63,209 nt of DNA from Acidobacteriota bacterium (GTDB lineage Bacteria > Acidobacteriota > Terriglobia > Terriglobales > Acidobacteriaceae), in contig QIAN01000054.1 of assembly GCA_003225005.1 (NCBI GenBank), positions 1 through 63,209 of the forward strand. The letters are read 5' to 3'. The position numbers and the translations under genes are program-made. Shown in pieces: positions 34,980 through 45,726 of the stretch. A model generated the notes under the pieces. That model did not search any database. It had not been told where the DNA came from and saw nothing but the letters and a program-made list of their open reading frames with translations. The number at the start of each line of letters is the position of its first letter. Positions within the stretch are counted from its first letter, which is position 1.

Positions 34980-36425
34980 TTACGCGAGGCCCGCTGCCTT
35001 CTCCGCTTCCTCGCGAATCCGTCTCCAAGCCCGCTCCACATGCCGTTCCTGCGTGTTGGTTTGGCCAACGCAAAGCCGCAGCGTCAGCTTCCCATCCAGC
35101 TTCGTGTGTGTGAGGTAGAGGTCGCCGCTGTGGTTCAGGCACTCCATGATTGTTTGGTTTACAGCGTCTCCTCCTTTGTGGCGGAAACAGACCAAGTTTA
35201 GCGGGACGGGCGCGGCCAGCTTGAAGCGGTCATCATTCTTCACCCAATCTGCGAACTGTCGTGCTAGTTGCACGTGGCGGTGAATGTGGTATTGCAGACC
35301 CTCGACCCCGTAGTGACGAATCACGAACCACAGTTTGAGCGCACGGAAACGGCGGCCGAGCTGGATGTGCCAGTCGCGGTAATCGATCACCGCGCCTGAT
35401 TCGGTTGCCTGGTTGCGAAGGTATTCGGGCTGGATGCTCAGCGTTCGAATCAGCGCTTTGCGGTCGGCGACCCAGAAACAGTTGCAGTCGAAGTTGGTGA
35501 ACATCCATTTGTGAGGATTGAAGCAGTAGCTGTCGACCAGCTCGACCCCATTGTGAATGTGGCGAAATTCGGGGCAAAGCGCGGCTGTGCCAGACATAGC
35601 TGCGTCCACGTGGAGCCAAAGATTGTGCTGGCGGCAGATGCGTCCGATCTGCGGCACGGGATCAATTGCGTTCGATGAAGTTGTGCCTACGGTTGCGCAG
35701 ACGAAGCAGGGAATCAAACCGGCGCTCTTATCAGTCTCGATCTGGCGAGCCAAAGCTGCTGGCCGCATGGCGAAATCTTTATCCACCTCAATCAGCCGCA
35801 AGTTTGTGCGGCCGATTCCGGTGATCATCGCAGCTTTTTCCAGCGAAGAATGGGTTTGGGTGGAAGCGTAGGCGATGAGCCGCCCATCGCATCCTTTTTC
35901 ATTGCTGGTGAAACTCGTGGCGCGCTCGCGGCCAGCCAGGAGAGCGCAGAGCACGGCACTGGAGGCGGTGTCCTGCATGACGCCGCCGCCAGTGCTGGAT
36001 GATAGAAACTTTTCCGGCAGGCCAAGCATGGGAACCAGCCAGTCAAGCACGTGCGTTTCCAGTTCGGTGCAGGCGGGACTCGTTGACCAGAGCATTCCCT
36101 GAACGCCCAGGCCTGAGGACAGAAGATCCCCGAGAATCGAAGGCGCGGAGTTGTTGGAAGGGAAGTAAGCGAAGAAATTCGGCGATTGCCAGTGCGTGAC
36201 GCCGGGAAGAATTATTTTCTCCACGTCTTTGAGCAGGGCAGCGAAGGGCTCACCGTGCAGAGGAGCACTCGCCGGCAGCGCTGCCCGAACCTCGCCTGGC
36301 TTCACTTGTGATAGCACGGGGAACGACTCGATACGATCGCGGTAATCGGCGATCCAGTCGACGACGGCGTGGCCGTGACGGCGGAATTCGTCGGATGTCA
36401 TGTGAAATGATTTTTCGTCGGACAC
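34980..36425 (-). CDS. Group II PLP-dependent decarboxylase (aromatic amino acid type)
   Basis: A 481-residue enzyme. The PLP lysine is K306 in FNPHKWMFTNFDC. Other signatures: GVTHWQSPNFFAYFPSNNSAPSILGDLLSSG, SPACTELETHVLDWLVPMLGLP, FVCATVGTTSSNAIDP, LHVDAAMSGTAALCPEFRHI and RFRALKLWFVIRHYGVEGLQ. It would decarboxylate an aromatic L-amino acid (tryptophan, tyrosine, phenylalanine or DOPA) to the amine. The closest named families are DDC/TDC-like. Length matches. It appears monocistronic. The substrate cannot be fixed by eye. Confidence 0.9.
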   Translation of the reverse strand: MSDEKSFHMTSDEFRRHGHAVVDWIADYRDRIESFPVLSQVKPGEVRAALPASAPLHGEPFAALLKDVEKIILPGVTHWQSPNFFAYFPSNNSAPSILGDLLSSGLGVQGMLWSTSPACTELETHVLDWLVPMLGLPEKFLSSSTGGGVMQDTASSAVLCALLAGRERATSFTSNEKGCDGRLIAYASTQTHSSLEKAAMITGIGRTNLRLIEVDKDFAMRPAALARQIETDKSAGLIPCFVCATVGTTSSNAIDPVPQIGRICRQHNLWLHVDAAMSGTAALCPEFRHIHNGVELVDSYCFNPHKWMFTNFDCNCFWVADRKALIRTLSIQPEYLRNQATESGAVIDYRDWHIQLGRRFRALKLWFVIRHYGVEGLQYHIHRHVQLARQFADWVKNDDRFKLAAPVPLNLVCFRHKGGDAVNQTIMECLNHSGDLYLTHTKLDGKLTLRLCVGQTNTQERHVERAWRRIREEAEKAAGLA

Positions 36426-36527
36426 TTTGCGTGACCTCTTACCAGAGCAGATCGTATCAAAGCGAGTAGGGTTTGGCCTCCGGACATATGACAGCCGAAG
36501 AGCAAGGTCAGAGCAACGAAATCCACA

Positions 36528-37292
36528 TCACGTCATCTGGCCGAAATAAATGCGCGTCGTGTACCCGAAGAGAACTCGATCAAACTGTTGATGCTTATCG
36601 AAAATCCGCCTCAACTCTCGCAACATCGCCGCGTGATTGGGATGATTCCGATCGGGTGCGTAGGAGGACGACAGTAGGCGACCCTTCAGACCGACATAAT
36701 CGAACTCCTGCCGCATGGGGAACACACGTTCTTTGAACGGCGCCGGATCGAAAAACTCCAGAATCACTGAGGTTGTGCGTTCGTGGCGAACTTCCTTGTA
36801 GTCCGTTCCGTAGGTCAGCAGCAGTTGTTCGTAGTCACGCAGAAACGGCGTCGAATCCGTATCGCGCACATTCCACAACAACACGAGCCATCCCACCGGC
36901 TTGAGTATCCGTACGAATTCTCGCCTTGCCCGCCGGCGGTCGAACCAATGCCCAGCTTGGGCGGCAGTGACAAAATCCACGCTCTGGTCTGGCAGCGCGG
37001 TCGCCTCGGCCGATCCGGTGACGCTCCTGAAGGCGGAGAAATCCGCCAGCAGCCGCTCTCCCGCCAGCCTCATGTCACGATTGGGCTCGACTCCGAAAAC
37101 CTGGTTCCCATTTTCAAGTAGTGCGCGGGTCCAGATTCCCGTACCGCTGGCGATGTCGGCAATGACGTGTTCTGGCTTCAACCCACTCTCTGCCTTCAGC
37201 GTATCAATGACTTCCGAAGGATAGCCAGGGCGGTAGCGAACATAATTCTTCACCCGGTCGGAGAAGCGGCTGGTGGCGTTGGAAGCAGGCAT
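36528..37292 (-). CDS. Class I SAM-dependent methyltransferase
   Basis: About 254 residues. The ATG at 37292 gives MPASNATSRFSDRVKNYVRYRPGYP, the normal start of this family. Twenty more in-frame codons upstream come from a tandem duplication (37305-37341) and are not used. The SAM motif is VIADIASGTGIWTRALLENG, followed by FGVEPNRDM and FVTAAQAGHWFD. It resembles the Methyltransf_11 type that contains YP..Y/RPGYP starts, with unknown substrate. It ends 103 bp after the decarboxylase start on the same strand. Confidence 0.85.
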   Translation of the reverse strand: MPASNATSRFSDRVKNYVRYRPGYPSEVIDTLKAESGLKPEHVIADIASGTGIWTRALLENGNQVFGVEPNRDMRLAGERLLADFSAFRSVTGSAEATALPDQSVDFVTAAQAGHWFDRRRARREFVRILKPVGWLVLLWNVRDTDSTPFLRDYEQLLLTYGTDYKEVRHERTTSVILEFFDPAPFKERVFPMRQEFDYVGLKGRLLSSSYAPDRNHPNHAAMLRELRRIFDKHQQFDRVLFGYTTRIYFGQMT

Positions 37293-37304
37293 AAGAACCA
37301 AAGG

Positions 37305-37341
37305 GGCAAGATTTTTCAGCTGGCAAGATTTTTCAGCTTGC
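37305..37341. repeat. Tandem duplication upstream of the methyltransferase
   Basis: GGCAAGATTTTTCAGCT occurs twice in direct succession. It lies in the 5' leader of the methyltransferase gene, a small local duplication. Confidence 0.7.
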
Positions 37342-37483
37342 CAGAAAGCCATTCTAGCGGCAGGATAGACGAGTTGTCCCTCCCACCGAATTTTCCCGGT
37401 TTCTCCAGCGCGAAGTTCCTATAGAGGAACAGGAGGGGAAGGTCCCAAATCCAGTCAGTTGCCGGGAGTTCAAGACGACATAC

Positions 37484-38239
37484 ATGCGAATCGTCATTAA
37501 AGTTGGGACAAGCCTCATCGCACCGGGCGGACAGATTGACGCGAACATTCTGCGCGCCTTGGTCGATCAATTCGACCTCTCGGAGCACGAGTACCTGATC
37601 GTTACTTCAGGGGCTATCGCGGCGGGGATGTCGGGACTAGGACTGCAGAAGCGTCCGAATGATGTTCCCGGCATGCAGGCCTGCGCGGCCGTGGGCCAGA
37701 GCCGTTTGATGCATACGTATGAGCGGCTTTTCTTCGGTAAGAAAGTGGTATCGCAATTGTTGCTGTCGAGTGACGACTTCACTTCGCCGGTTCGCTACCG
37801 CAACCTGCAGAATGCGCTGGCCGAGCTGCTTTCGCTGGGAGTAGTGCCCATCGTCAATGAGAATGACAGCGTCTCGGTGCGCGAACTGGTTGGGGCCTTC
37901 GGCGACAACGACGAACTGAGCGCGCTATTGGCTGCAACCGTCAAGGCTGACTGGCTGTTGCTGCTGACGGATGTTGACGGCTTCTTCGTCCCCAAGGGGC
38001 GCAAGAAACCGCGGTTGCAACGTGTGATTCGCAAGCTAACCCCGGCTTTGGAAGCGCAGTGCAACGGAAAAAGCAAGCTGGGTCGGGGCGGCATGATCTC
38101 AAAGCTACGGGCAGCGAAACTGGCCAGCGAGGCGGGAGTGCATGTGGCTATCGTGAATGGCCGGCATCCGCAGGCGATCGCGATGGGCACTGCGCGTAAG
38201 ATTGGAACATACTTTCCGCCACCGCGCGCGGGGAGATGA
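37484..38239 (+). CDS. proB: Glutamate 5-kinase
   Basis: A 251-residue amino-acid kinase giving gamma-glutamyl phosphate, the first step of proline synthesis. Motifs: VIKVGTSLI, VTSGAIAAGM, GMQACAAVGQSRLMHTYERLF, VPIVNENDSV, FGDNDELSALLAATVKADWLLLLTDVDG and GRGGMISKLRAAKLASEAGV. The C-terminal PUA domain present in many ProB is absent, as in other short forms. It is followed by proA after three bases. A small inverted repeat (GTTCC/GGAAC, 37415-37430) lies in the leader. Confidence 0.93.
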   Translation: MRIVIKVGTSLIAPGGQIDANILRALVDQFDLSEHEYLIVTSGAIAAGMSGLGLQKRPNDVPGMQACAAVGQSRLMHTYERLFFGKKVVSQLLLSSDDFTSPVRYRNLQNALAELLSLGVVPIVNENDSVSVRELVGAFGDNDELSALLAATVKADWLLLLTDVDGFFVPKGRKKPRLQRVIRKLTPALEAQCNGKSKLGRGGMISKLRAAKLASEAGVHVAIVNGRHPQAIAMGTARKIGTYFPPPRAGR

Positions 38240-38242
38240 ATT

Positions 38243-39496
38243 ATGGCCTCTGTTGTCACTACCGTGCTCTCCACGCAGGAAAAGTTGCTGCGTGCGCGCG
38301 AGGCGATGACCAAACTGGCGCAGCTTTCCACGGACGCGAAGAATGCTTTACTTTTTGCCATGGCAGACGCGGTGGAAGCGAACCTCGATGGGATTCTGGC
38401 AGCAAATCGCGATGATGTGAAGAGCTCCGGCCTGGCCGGAGCGATGCGCGACCGTTTGTTGCTGACTCCGGCCCGCATTCAAGAAATGGCGAACGGAGTG
38501 CGCCAAGTGGCTGCTTTGCCCGATCCAATTGGCGAGACTTTAGCTGAGTGGACTCGGCCCAACGGCCTGCATATGCGCAAAGTGCGGGTACCGCTGGGTG
38601 TGATCGGAATCATTTATGAATCGCGGCCTAATGTGACTGTCGACACGGCCGTGCTCGCGCTGAAGACTGCGAACGCCATCGTGCTTCGAGGCGGCAAAGA
38701 AGCAGCGCGTAGCAATCAGCGACTCGCCGAAATCCTCGCAGCGGTACCGGGGGTGCCCGACGGCGCTATCGAGCTGCTGGATTCAAGCACCCGGGAATCT
38801 GTGCAGGAGTTAATTAAAGCGCGTGCGCTGGTAGACGTGATTATTCCTCGCGGAGGCGCGGGTCTTATCACGTTCGTCACAGAGAACTCGATCGTGCCAG
38901 TCATCGAGACCGGAGCGGGGAACTGCCACATCTTCGTCGACGAATCCGCCGATTTCGGTATGGCGGACGACATTGTTATTAACGCTAAAGCGCAGCGGCC
39001 CTCGGTTTGCAACGCAGCGGAAAAACTATTGGTGCACGAGAGGGTGGCGGCGAAGTATGTCCCGCGAATCGTGAAGAAGCTGATCGAAGCGGGCGTCGAA
39101 GTTCGCGGCGATGGAAAGTCCCGCAGCTTGGCCGCAGGATTGGATGTGGGATCCGCCGCCGAGCAGGACTGGTACGAAGAGTACTTGCGCCTGTGCCTGG
39201 CGATCCGCGTGGTCGCCGATGTGGATGAGGCCGTCGCGCATATCAACCGCTACTCAACAAAGCATTCTGATTCGATCGTGACCCGCGACGAGCCGAATGC
39301 AAGGAAATTCCTCCGAAGCGTGGATTCCGCGGCAGTTTATTGGAATGCTTCCACGCGCTTCACCGATGGCGCGGAATTCGGCTTCGGCGCCGAGATGGGC
39401 ATCAGCACACAGAAGCTACATTGCCGAGGGCCGTTCGCGCTCGCGGAGTTGACTTCTTCCAAGTACGAGATTGTCGGGACTGGTCAGGTGCGGTGA
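38243..39496 (+). CDS. proA: Gamma-glutamyl phosphate reductase
   Basis: A 417-residue NADPH-dependent reductase of the aldehyde dehydrogenase superfamily. It converts gamma-glutamyl phosphate to glutamate semialdehyde in proline synthesis. Conserved parts are VPLGVIGIIYESRPNVTVDTAVLALKTANA, VDVIIPRGGAGLI, GAGNCHIFVDESAD, QRPSVCNAAEKLLVH with the catalytic cysteine, and NASTRFTDGAEFGFGAEMGISTQKLHCRGP. Full length. The coupled proB-proA order (3-bp gap) is a common operon. proC is not in the window. Confidence 0.95.
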   Translation: MASVVTTVLSTQEKLLRAREAMTKLAQLSTDAKNALLFAMADAVEANLDGILAANRDDVKSSGLAGAMRDRLLLTPARIQEMANGVRQVAALPDPIGETLAEWTRPNGLHMRKVRVPLGVIGIIYESRPNVTVDTAVLALKTANAIVLRGGKEAARSNQRLAEILAAVPGVPDGAIELLDSSTRESVQELIKARALVDVIIPRGGAGLITFVTENSIVPVIETGAGNCHIFVDESADFGMADDIVINAKAQRPSVCNAAEKLLVHERVAAKYVPRIVKKLIEAGVEVRGDGKSRSLAAGLDVGSAAEQDWYEEYLRLCLAIRVVADVDEAVAHINRYSTKHSDSIVTRDEPNARKFLRSVDSAAVYWNASTRFTDGAEFGFGAEMGISTQKLHCRGPFALAELTSSKYEIVGTGQVR

Positions 39497-39588
39497 CTCG
39501 CAGTACATCGCGTGCAATAAAATGGTCTCCTATCCGCTCGCCCCGCGCGAATCATTTCTTAACGCCTGCCAGGGAAAGATCGTGATTC

Positions 39589-39803
39589 TCAGTTCACGTC
39601 GCTTCGCCCGCTTCCTCGTTTTGCCGGCCTAATTTTCAAGGGCCGACGCACCGGCAGAAACCCTCGTTCCCGCAGGTACTCCCTTTCTCTTTTAGCACGG
39701 TTTGCACAATGGCCGTAAGCGTAGGCGGAATTTCCTGAGCCCGCAGATGGTTGTCTACCGCCTCGGCCAGGTCGTCTGGAACAGTCATGGTGGCTCGCTT
39801 CAT
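39589..39803 (-). pseudogene. Frameshifted ribbon-helix-helix (CopG/antitoxin-like) gene
   Basis: From ATG at 39803 the frame reads MKRATMTVPDDLAEAVDNHLRAQEIPPTLTAIVQTVLKEKG, a normal RHH start. It then runs out in a Cys/Gly-rich tail and stops at 39636. The adjacent frame continues with EYLRERGFLPVRRPLKIRPAKRGSG and stops at 39589, the expected C-terminus for this family. The junction (near 39675-39690) carries an insertion of about eight bases. No partner toxin is seen. From 39497 to 39588 there is nothing else I can identify. Confidence 0.6.
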
Positions 39804-39979
39804 GAGCCGGTTATGCATCAGTTGGTGCGCATGGTGAAGCTGGTGATTCCAGAGACTATGCCGCAAAGCCTTACCGCAGGGGCTGGGAGGCGCGAACCAG
39901 GGTTCACGGGGGTTCACGGCCGGAGCAAACGCGCAGCGGCCATCCTGTGCTACCGTACTCTGTTTCGCTCTGGAGCCCG

Positions 39980-42154
39980 ATGCGACTCTTTTCTGCCGTA
40001 ATTTTTTCTTCGACCGTCCTGCTGTCCAGTATGTCCACTCGAGTCGGTCGTGCGCCCGAGAGACTGCCGGGCGCGCAGTCCATCTTCGGCTTTCGCGACG
40101 CCACCGCCGAGAATGCCGCCGAGGTGCGCTTCCTTGCTGTGCCTGATCCCAAACTTGCAGAGCAACATCTTCGTACGCTCACGCAAGTTCCGCATATGGC
40201 GGGCACGCCCGAAGACAAGGCTACCGCCGATTACGTGGCACAGAAATTCCGCGATGCCGGGCTCGATACGGAGATCGTCGAATTCAAAGTGTGGATGAAC
40301 TATCCCTCGGAAATCAGCGTGGACGTAACTGCGCCTCCCGGCGTTACGATGCATGGTCCTACGCGCGAGCACGTCGATGGCGATCCCTACGACAACGACA
40401 GTCGAGTGGTGATGCCCTTCAATGAGATGTCTCCGTCAGGAGATGCCGAGGCCGAAGTGGTTTATGCCAATTACGGTACGCCCGAAGACTTCGAGAAGCT
40501 CGAGAAAATGAAGATCGATGTGCGCGGCAAGATCGTCGTGGTGCGCTACGGCCAGAACTTCCGCGGGGTTAAAGTTTTTGTCGCGCAGGAGCATGGGGCG
40601 ACGGGCGTGATTATTTATTCCGATCCGGCTGATGACGGGTGGCGGCGCGGTGATAAATATCCGCAGGGGCCGTGGCGGCCTGATACCGGCGTGCAACGCG
40701 GGTCCGTCGGCTACATGTTCGAATTTCCCGGCGATCCCACGACCCCAGGCGTCGCATCGGTGCCTTCTCTACCAGACGCCAAGCGCATTTCGCCTGAGCA
40801 GTCGCCGCAGTTGCCAAAGACTCCAGTCACACCTCTTTCCTATCACGACGTGTCGCCGATGCTCGAACATCTGGGCGGACCTCAGTCGCCGCGGGAATGG
40901 CAAGGCGCACTACCTTTCACCTATCACGTGGGTCCGGGGCCGGTGAAAGTGAGAATGCGTCTCAAACAGGACTATCAATTCCGCACCATCTGGGACGTGA
41001 TTGGCCGAGTGCGGGGATCGGAGTTGCCCGATGAGTGGGTGGTCGCGGGTAATCATCGAGACGCGTGGATCTATGGTGCGGTGGACCCGAACAGCGGAAC
41101 GGCGGCGATGCTGGAGGCGGTACACGGCATCGGCGAGTTGCTGAAGTCGGGCTGGAAACCGAAGCGCACGGTCGTTTTCGGGAGTTGGGACGCGGAAGAA
41201 GAAGGGTTGATTGGCTCGACTGAATGGGCCGAGCAACACGAGCCTGACCTCGCTCTTGCCTCAGCGTATTTCAACGTGGACGTAGCGGTCTCCGGACCGA
41301 AGTTCGGCGCTTCGTCGGTGCCAAGCCTCAAGCAGTTTTTGCGTGATGTGACCAAGGCTGTCCCGAGCCCGCAGGGTGGTACGGTTTATGACGCTTGGCA
41401 GAAAGCCAATCAGCCGGTAGGGGAAGGCTCGCAACAGGAGCCGACGACCACGACCTATCGGCCTCCGGCAGCACAGGGTAAGTCCGATGTACCGGTCGGC
41501 GATCTGGGCAGCGGTTCTGACTATACTGCGTTCTTGCAACATCTCGGTGTCTCTTCGACGGATATCGGTTCTACCGGCCCGTACGGCGTTTATCACTCCG
41601 TGTTTGATAATTTCGCCTGGTTCAAGAAATTCGGTGATCCCGATTTTGTTTATGAGCAGCAAATGGCGCGCGTCTTCGGTCTGGAAATGATGCGCATGGC
41701 GGATGCCGATGTTCTGCCTTACGACTATCAAGAATACGGAAAGGAGATCGCCGCCTACATTGACACAGCGAAGAAGAGAGCTGCTGGCAAGTTTGGTGAT
41801 CGTCCTGTCGATTTCAATGCCGCGTCAACCGCGGCTCGGCGCTTTGAAGAGGCTGGCGTCAAGATTGCGACCAAGCAGAAAAATCCTCCCCACGATCCAG
41901 CCAAATTGAAACAACTGAATTCGGCACTGCGCGAAGCCGAGCGGGCTTTGCTGGTCTCTGATGGACTGCCTCACCGGCCGTGGTTTCGCCATGTGATTTA
42001 TGCTCCGGGCGAATACACCGGTTATGCCGCCGTGGTGATTCCGGGAGTGAACGAAGCTCTCGACAAGGGTGATGCGGAGCGGGTGCGGCAACAACTGGCG
42101 ATACTGACGGCGGCGCTGGAGCGTGCAACCAGGCAACTTGAGGGATACCGGTAA
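39980..42154 (+). CDS. M28-family metallopeptidase (glutamate carboxypeptidase II-like)
   Basis: About 724 residues. The ATG at 39980 after TGGAG starts a signal peptide (MRLFSAVIFSSTVLLSSMS). A PA domain lies at about 110-300 (VVRYGQNFRGVKVFVAQEHGATGVIIYSDPADDG). Next is the zinc peptidase core with metal ligands in VAGNHRDAWIYGAVDPNSGTAAMLE, SWDAEEEGLIGSTEW and YFNVDVAVSG. A C-terminal transferrin-receptor-type dimerisation domain (about 610-720) ends it. Architecture equals human NAALADase/PSMA-like enzymes and bacterial counterparts. It would trim small peptides outside the cytoplasm. The downstream marC gene is 26 bp away, perhaps co-transcribed. Confidence 0.9.
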   Translation: MRLFSAVIFSSTVLLSSMSTRVGRAPERLPGAQSIFGFRDATAENAAEVRFLAVPDPKLAEQHLRTLTQVPHMAGTPEDKATADYVAQKFRDAGLDTEIVEFKVWMNYPSEISVDVTAPPGVTMHGPTREHVDGDPYDNDSRVVMPFNEMSPSGDAEAEVVYANYGTPEDFEKLEKMKIDVRGKIVVVRYGQNFRGVKVFVAQEHGATGVIIYSDPADDGWRRGDKYPQGPWRPDTGVQRGSVGYMFEFPGDPTTPGVASVPSLPDAKRISPEQSPQLPKTPVTPLSYHDVSPMLEHLGGPQSPREWQGALPFTYHVGPGPVKVRMRLKQDYQFRTIWDVIGRVRGSELPDEWVVAGNHRDAWIYGAVDPNSGTAAMLEAVHGIGELLKSGWKPKRTVVFGSWDAEEEGLIGSTEWAEQHEPDLALASAYFNVDVAVSGPKFGASSVPSLKQFLRDVTKAVPSPQGGTVYDAWQKANQPVGEGSQQEPTTTTYRPPAAQGKSDVPVGDLGSGSDYTAFLQHLGVSSTDIGSTGPYGVYHSVFDNFAWFKKFGDPDFVYEQQMARVFGLEMMRMADADVLPYDYQEYGKEIAAYIDTAKKRAAGKFGDRPVDFNAASTAARRFEEAGVKIATKQKNPPHDPAKLKQLNSALREAERALLVSDGLPHRPWFRHVIYAPGEYTGYAAVVIPGVNEALDKGDAERVRQQLAILTAALERATRQLEGYR

Positions 42155-42180
42155 AGGATCCATACAGGGGAAAGCTACCA

Positions 42181-42828
42181 ATGACGTCCGCTCACGCGCT
42201 GGGACAGTTTCTGCGCACGTTGCCGGCTTCGGCGGCGGCGACGTTCCTTGCTCTGTTTCGTATTGTCGATCCTTTTGGCGGCCTCCCGATCTTTTTCAGT
42301 TTGACCTCGTCGTGGCCCGCGGTTGAACGCCAGCGCACCGCACTCGAGACCTCGTTTTACGTCTTCGCGATTCTTGTTGTGTTCTTGTTCTTCGGCCGCT
42401 TCGTCCTATCTTTCTTCGGCATCTCACTGCCGGTGCTGAAGATCGCGGGAGGCCTGATCGTGGCCAATACGGCCTGGGGAATGGTGACTTCAACGAGCCG
42501 CATGACTGTTGCGGAGACCGAGGAAGCCACCGACAAAGAAGATATTTCACTGACTCCGTTGGCTATGCCGCTGCTTTCCGGTCCGGGAGCCATCGGCGTC
42601 GTTTTGGCGCTGGCGGCGCACGTGGATAATTGGCTTGCTTATCTCGGCATGGTGATCGGCATTGCCGCTGTCGCTTTATCAGTTTTCTTGTTTCTGTGTA
42701 TGGGGGGTCCGCTGGTGCGGCGGCTTGGTCCGGGCGCGGTGGGAGCGATCAACCGCATTTTCGGCTTTCTTATCCTGGCCATCGCCGTCCAACTAGTGTG
42801 GGACGGTGTGGCTGACTTCAAGGGATAG
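42181..42828 (+). CDS. MarC-family integral membrane protein
   Basis: A 215-residue inner-membrane protein with six hydrophobic segments. FLALFRIVDPFGGLPIFFSLTS, LVVFLFFGRFVLSFFGISLPVLKIAGGLIVANTAW and EDISLTPLAMPLLSGPGAIGVVLAL are the MarC/UPF0056 signature regions. The function of the family is not established; an early link to multiple antibiotic resistance was not upheld. The gene lies 26 bp after the M28 peptidase gene. Confidence 0.9.
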   Translation: MTSAHALGQFLRTLPASAAATFLALFRIVDPFGGLPIFFSLTSSWPAVERQRTALETSFYVFAILVVFLFFGRFVLSFFGISLPVLKIAGGLIVANTAWGMVTSTSRMTVAETEEATDKEDISLTPLAMPLLSGPGAIGVVLALAAHVDNWLAYLGMVIGIAAVALSVFLFLCMGGPLVRRLGPGAVGAINRIFGFLILAIAVQLVWDGVADFKG

Positions 42829-42923
42829 GTCTGGCCCCCTCAGCCCGCAACGAAATTTCCCGGAACCTTGGCCACATATTTCACGTAACACAGTCACGCG
42901 CTGGTGCGCTCCGGAGGTGCCCT

Positions 42924-43559
42924 GTGCTCGGAAAATCCTTCATTCGCTTCACCATGCTTCGCAAGGGAGTTCTCGCCGGTCTGCTTCTGGTTCCATTCTG
43001 TTTTGCTTCGGACCATTGGGAGTACGAAGAGACTCACACCGGTGCTCGTGACTTCACCGCTGGTGGCACGCTGCACGTGCGGCTTAGCGTGGGCGACCTG
43101 CGCATTAGCCGCGGCGATTCCAACAAAATTCATTTGCGTTACACGGTCAAGTCACGGCGCGAACGAAATGTAAAGGACGCGAAAGTTGATTTCGACGTCC
43201 TCGGTAACGATGCCAGAATCGAATTCCATTCGCCGACTTCGGGCAATACACAGTTCGATGTCGAGCTCGAAGTCCCGCCTAACACCAACCTCGACGTGCA
43301 CGAAAAAGTTGGCGACATGACCGTTGAAAATGTCGAGGGCGACAAAGACTTGAGCCTAAGCGTTGGCGACATTCGGGTCGACGCCGAGCACTCGGGCTAT
43401 CGCCTGGTCCATGCCAGCACCAGCATCGGCGACGTGAATGGCAACAGCTATGGCGAGACCAGCGGCTGGCTGGGCAAGACGCTGAAATATCACGGCGACG
43501 GTAAATACGAACTGCGCGCGCATGTTTCGGTGGGGGATATTACGCTGGAAGGGAAGTAG
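42924..43559 (+). CDS. Secreted beta-helical DUF4097-like protein
   Basis: A 211-residue exported protein. The GTG at 42924 has GGAGG six bases before it; an ATG at 42954 would give a shorter signal peptide (MLRKGVLAGLLLVPFCFA) but lacks a Shine-Dalgarno. The mature chain has repeated strands with the phrase VGDI/VGDL (LHVRLSVGDLRI, VHEKVGDMTVENVEGDKDLSLSVGDIRVDA, ASTSIGDVNG, HVSVGDITLEG), the character of the DUF4097 adhesin-like beta-solenoid. The function is unknown. It is 95 bp after marC. Confidence 0.65.
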   Translation: MLGKSFIRFTMLRKGVLAGLLLVPFCFASDHWEYEETHTGARDFTAGGTLHVRLSVGDLRISRGDSNKIHLRYTVKSRRERNVKDAKVDFDVLGNDARIEFHSPTSGNTQFDVELEVPPNTNLDVHEKVGDMTVENVEGDKDLSLSVGDIRVDAEHSGYRLVHASTSIGDVNGNSYGETSGWLGKTLKYHGDGKYELRAHVSVGDITLEGK

Positions 43560-44116
43560 GATTCCCGCGAAATTCAACTTTGCTGCGGCAATATCTAGGT
43601 GACGTCTCCAGCGAGCTCCCTCGCAACGAGCCGCTTGGGATTTCGGCGCGCGACTCAGACGCCGCACAAGCGCCTCAACCTGTGGAAATTCCCCTGAAAA
43701 GAACCCCTAGGAGCTGCGCTCGAAGGCCGCTTTTGCGGCACGTTCATTCCGGGTTTTTGGGCATACCCCGCCCCTCTCAATCCCTTGACCGGCGCGGGGT
43801 CTGCAAAAGATGTGTGCAAAATCCAGATTTCAAAGAGCGGAGAGGTCAAAATCCTGACAACAAGGGACTTAGACCCTTTGGAAGGTCACCGATAAACTTG
43901 CCTGCAGCCCTCGGACAAACTCAAGAATCGTGCTCCAGAATGCATTCCACAATCAGCTTGACCTTGTCAGTGTAAACGCCTCTGGGTGTTGAAAAAGTCA
44001 CTTCACTGCAATTGGACTCATCCGGGCTGCCGTCGGGTGGGTGCGCTTTACACAAGGCAGCCGAGCGTGGAACGGGTCAGAGACCCGTCCCGACACAAGC
44101 AAGTGCACACAAGCTG
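43560..44116. other. Gene-free spacer with repeat remnants and a hairpin
   Basis: No gene is supported. The spacer includes 43843-43876, related (25 of 34 bases) to 27057-27090. It also holds the hairpin GGAACGGGTC-AGA-GACCCGTCCC at 44069-44091 (ten-base stem with one mismatch), downstream of thiC, where it could aid transcript ending although no T-run follows. A stretch of short GC-rich words near 43760-43800 looks like another decayed element. Confidence 0.5.
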
Positions 44117-45601
<1,485 letters not shown>

Positions 45602-45726
45602 TTATACCCGTCTCCTCCCTTTCCTCCGAATCGCGCGGATCCAGAGTGTTCTGTGCCTCCTCCTGGTTTGCTCACGCGCCTAGCCCAGCTTAGAATCAGC
45701 CGTTATGCCAAAGGAGAGACCTTCCT

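Noticed and set aside
43580..43975. 131-codon frame after the DUF4097-like gene
   Set aside because: It crosses repeat-like segments, and its translation is Pro/Arg-rich without any family pattern.
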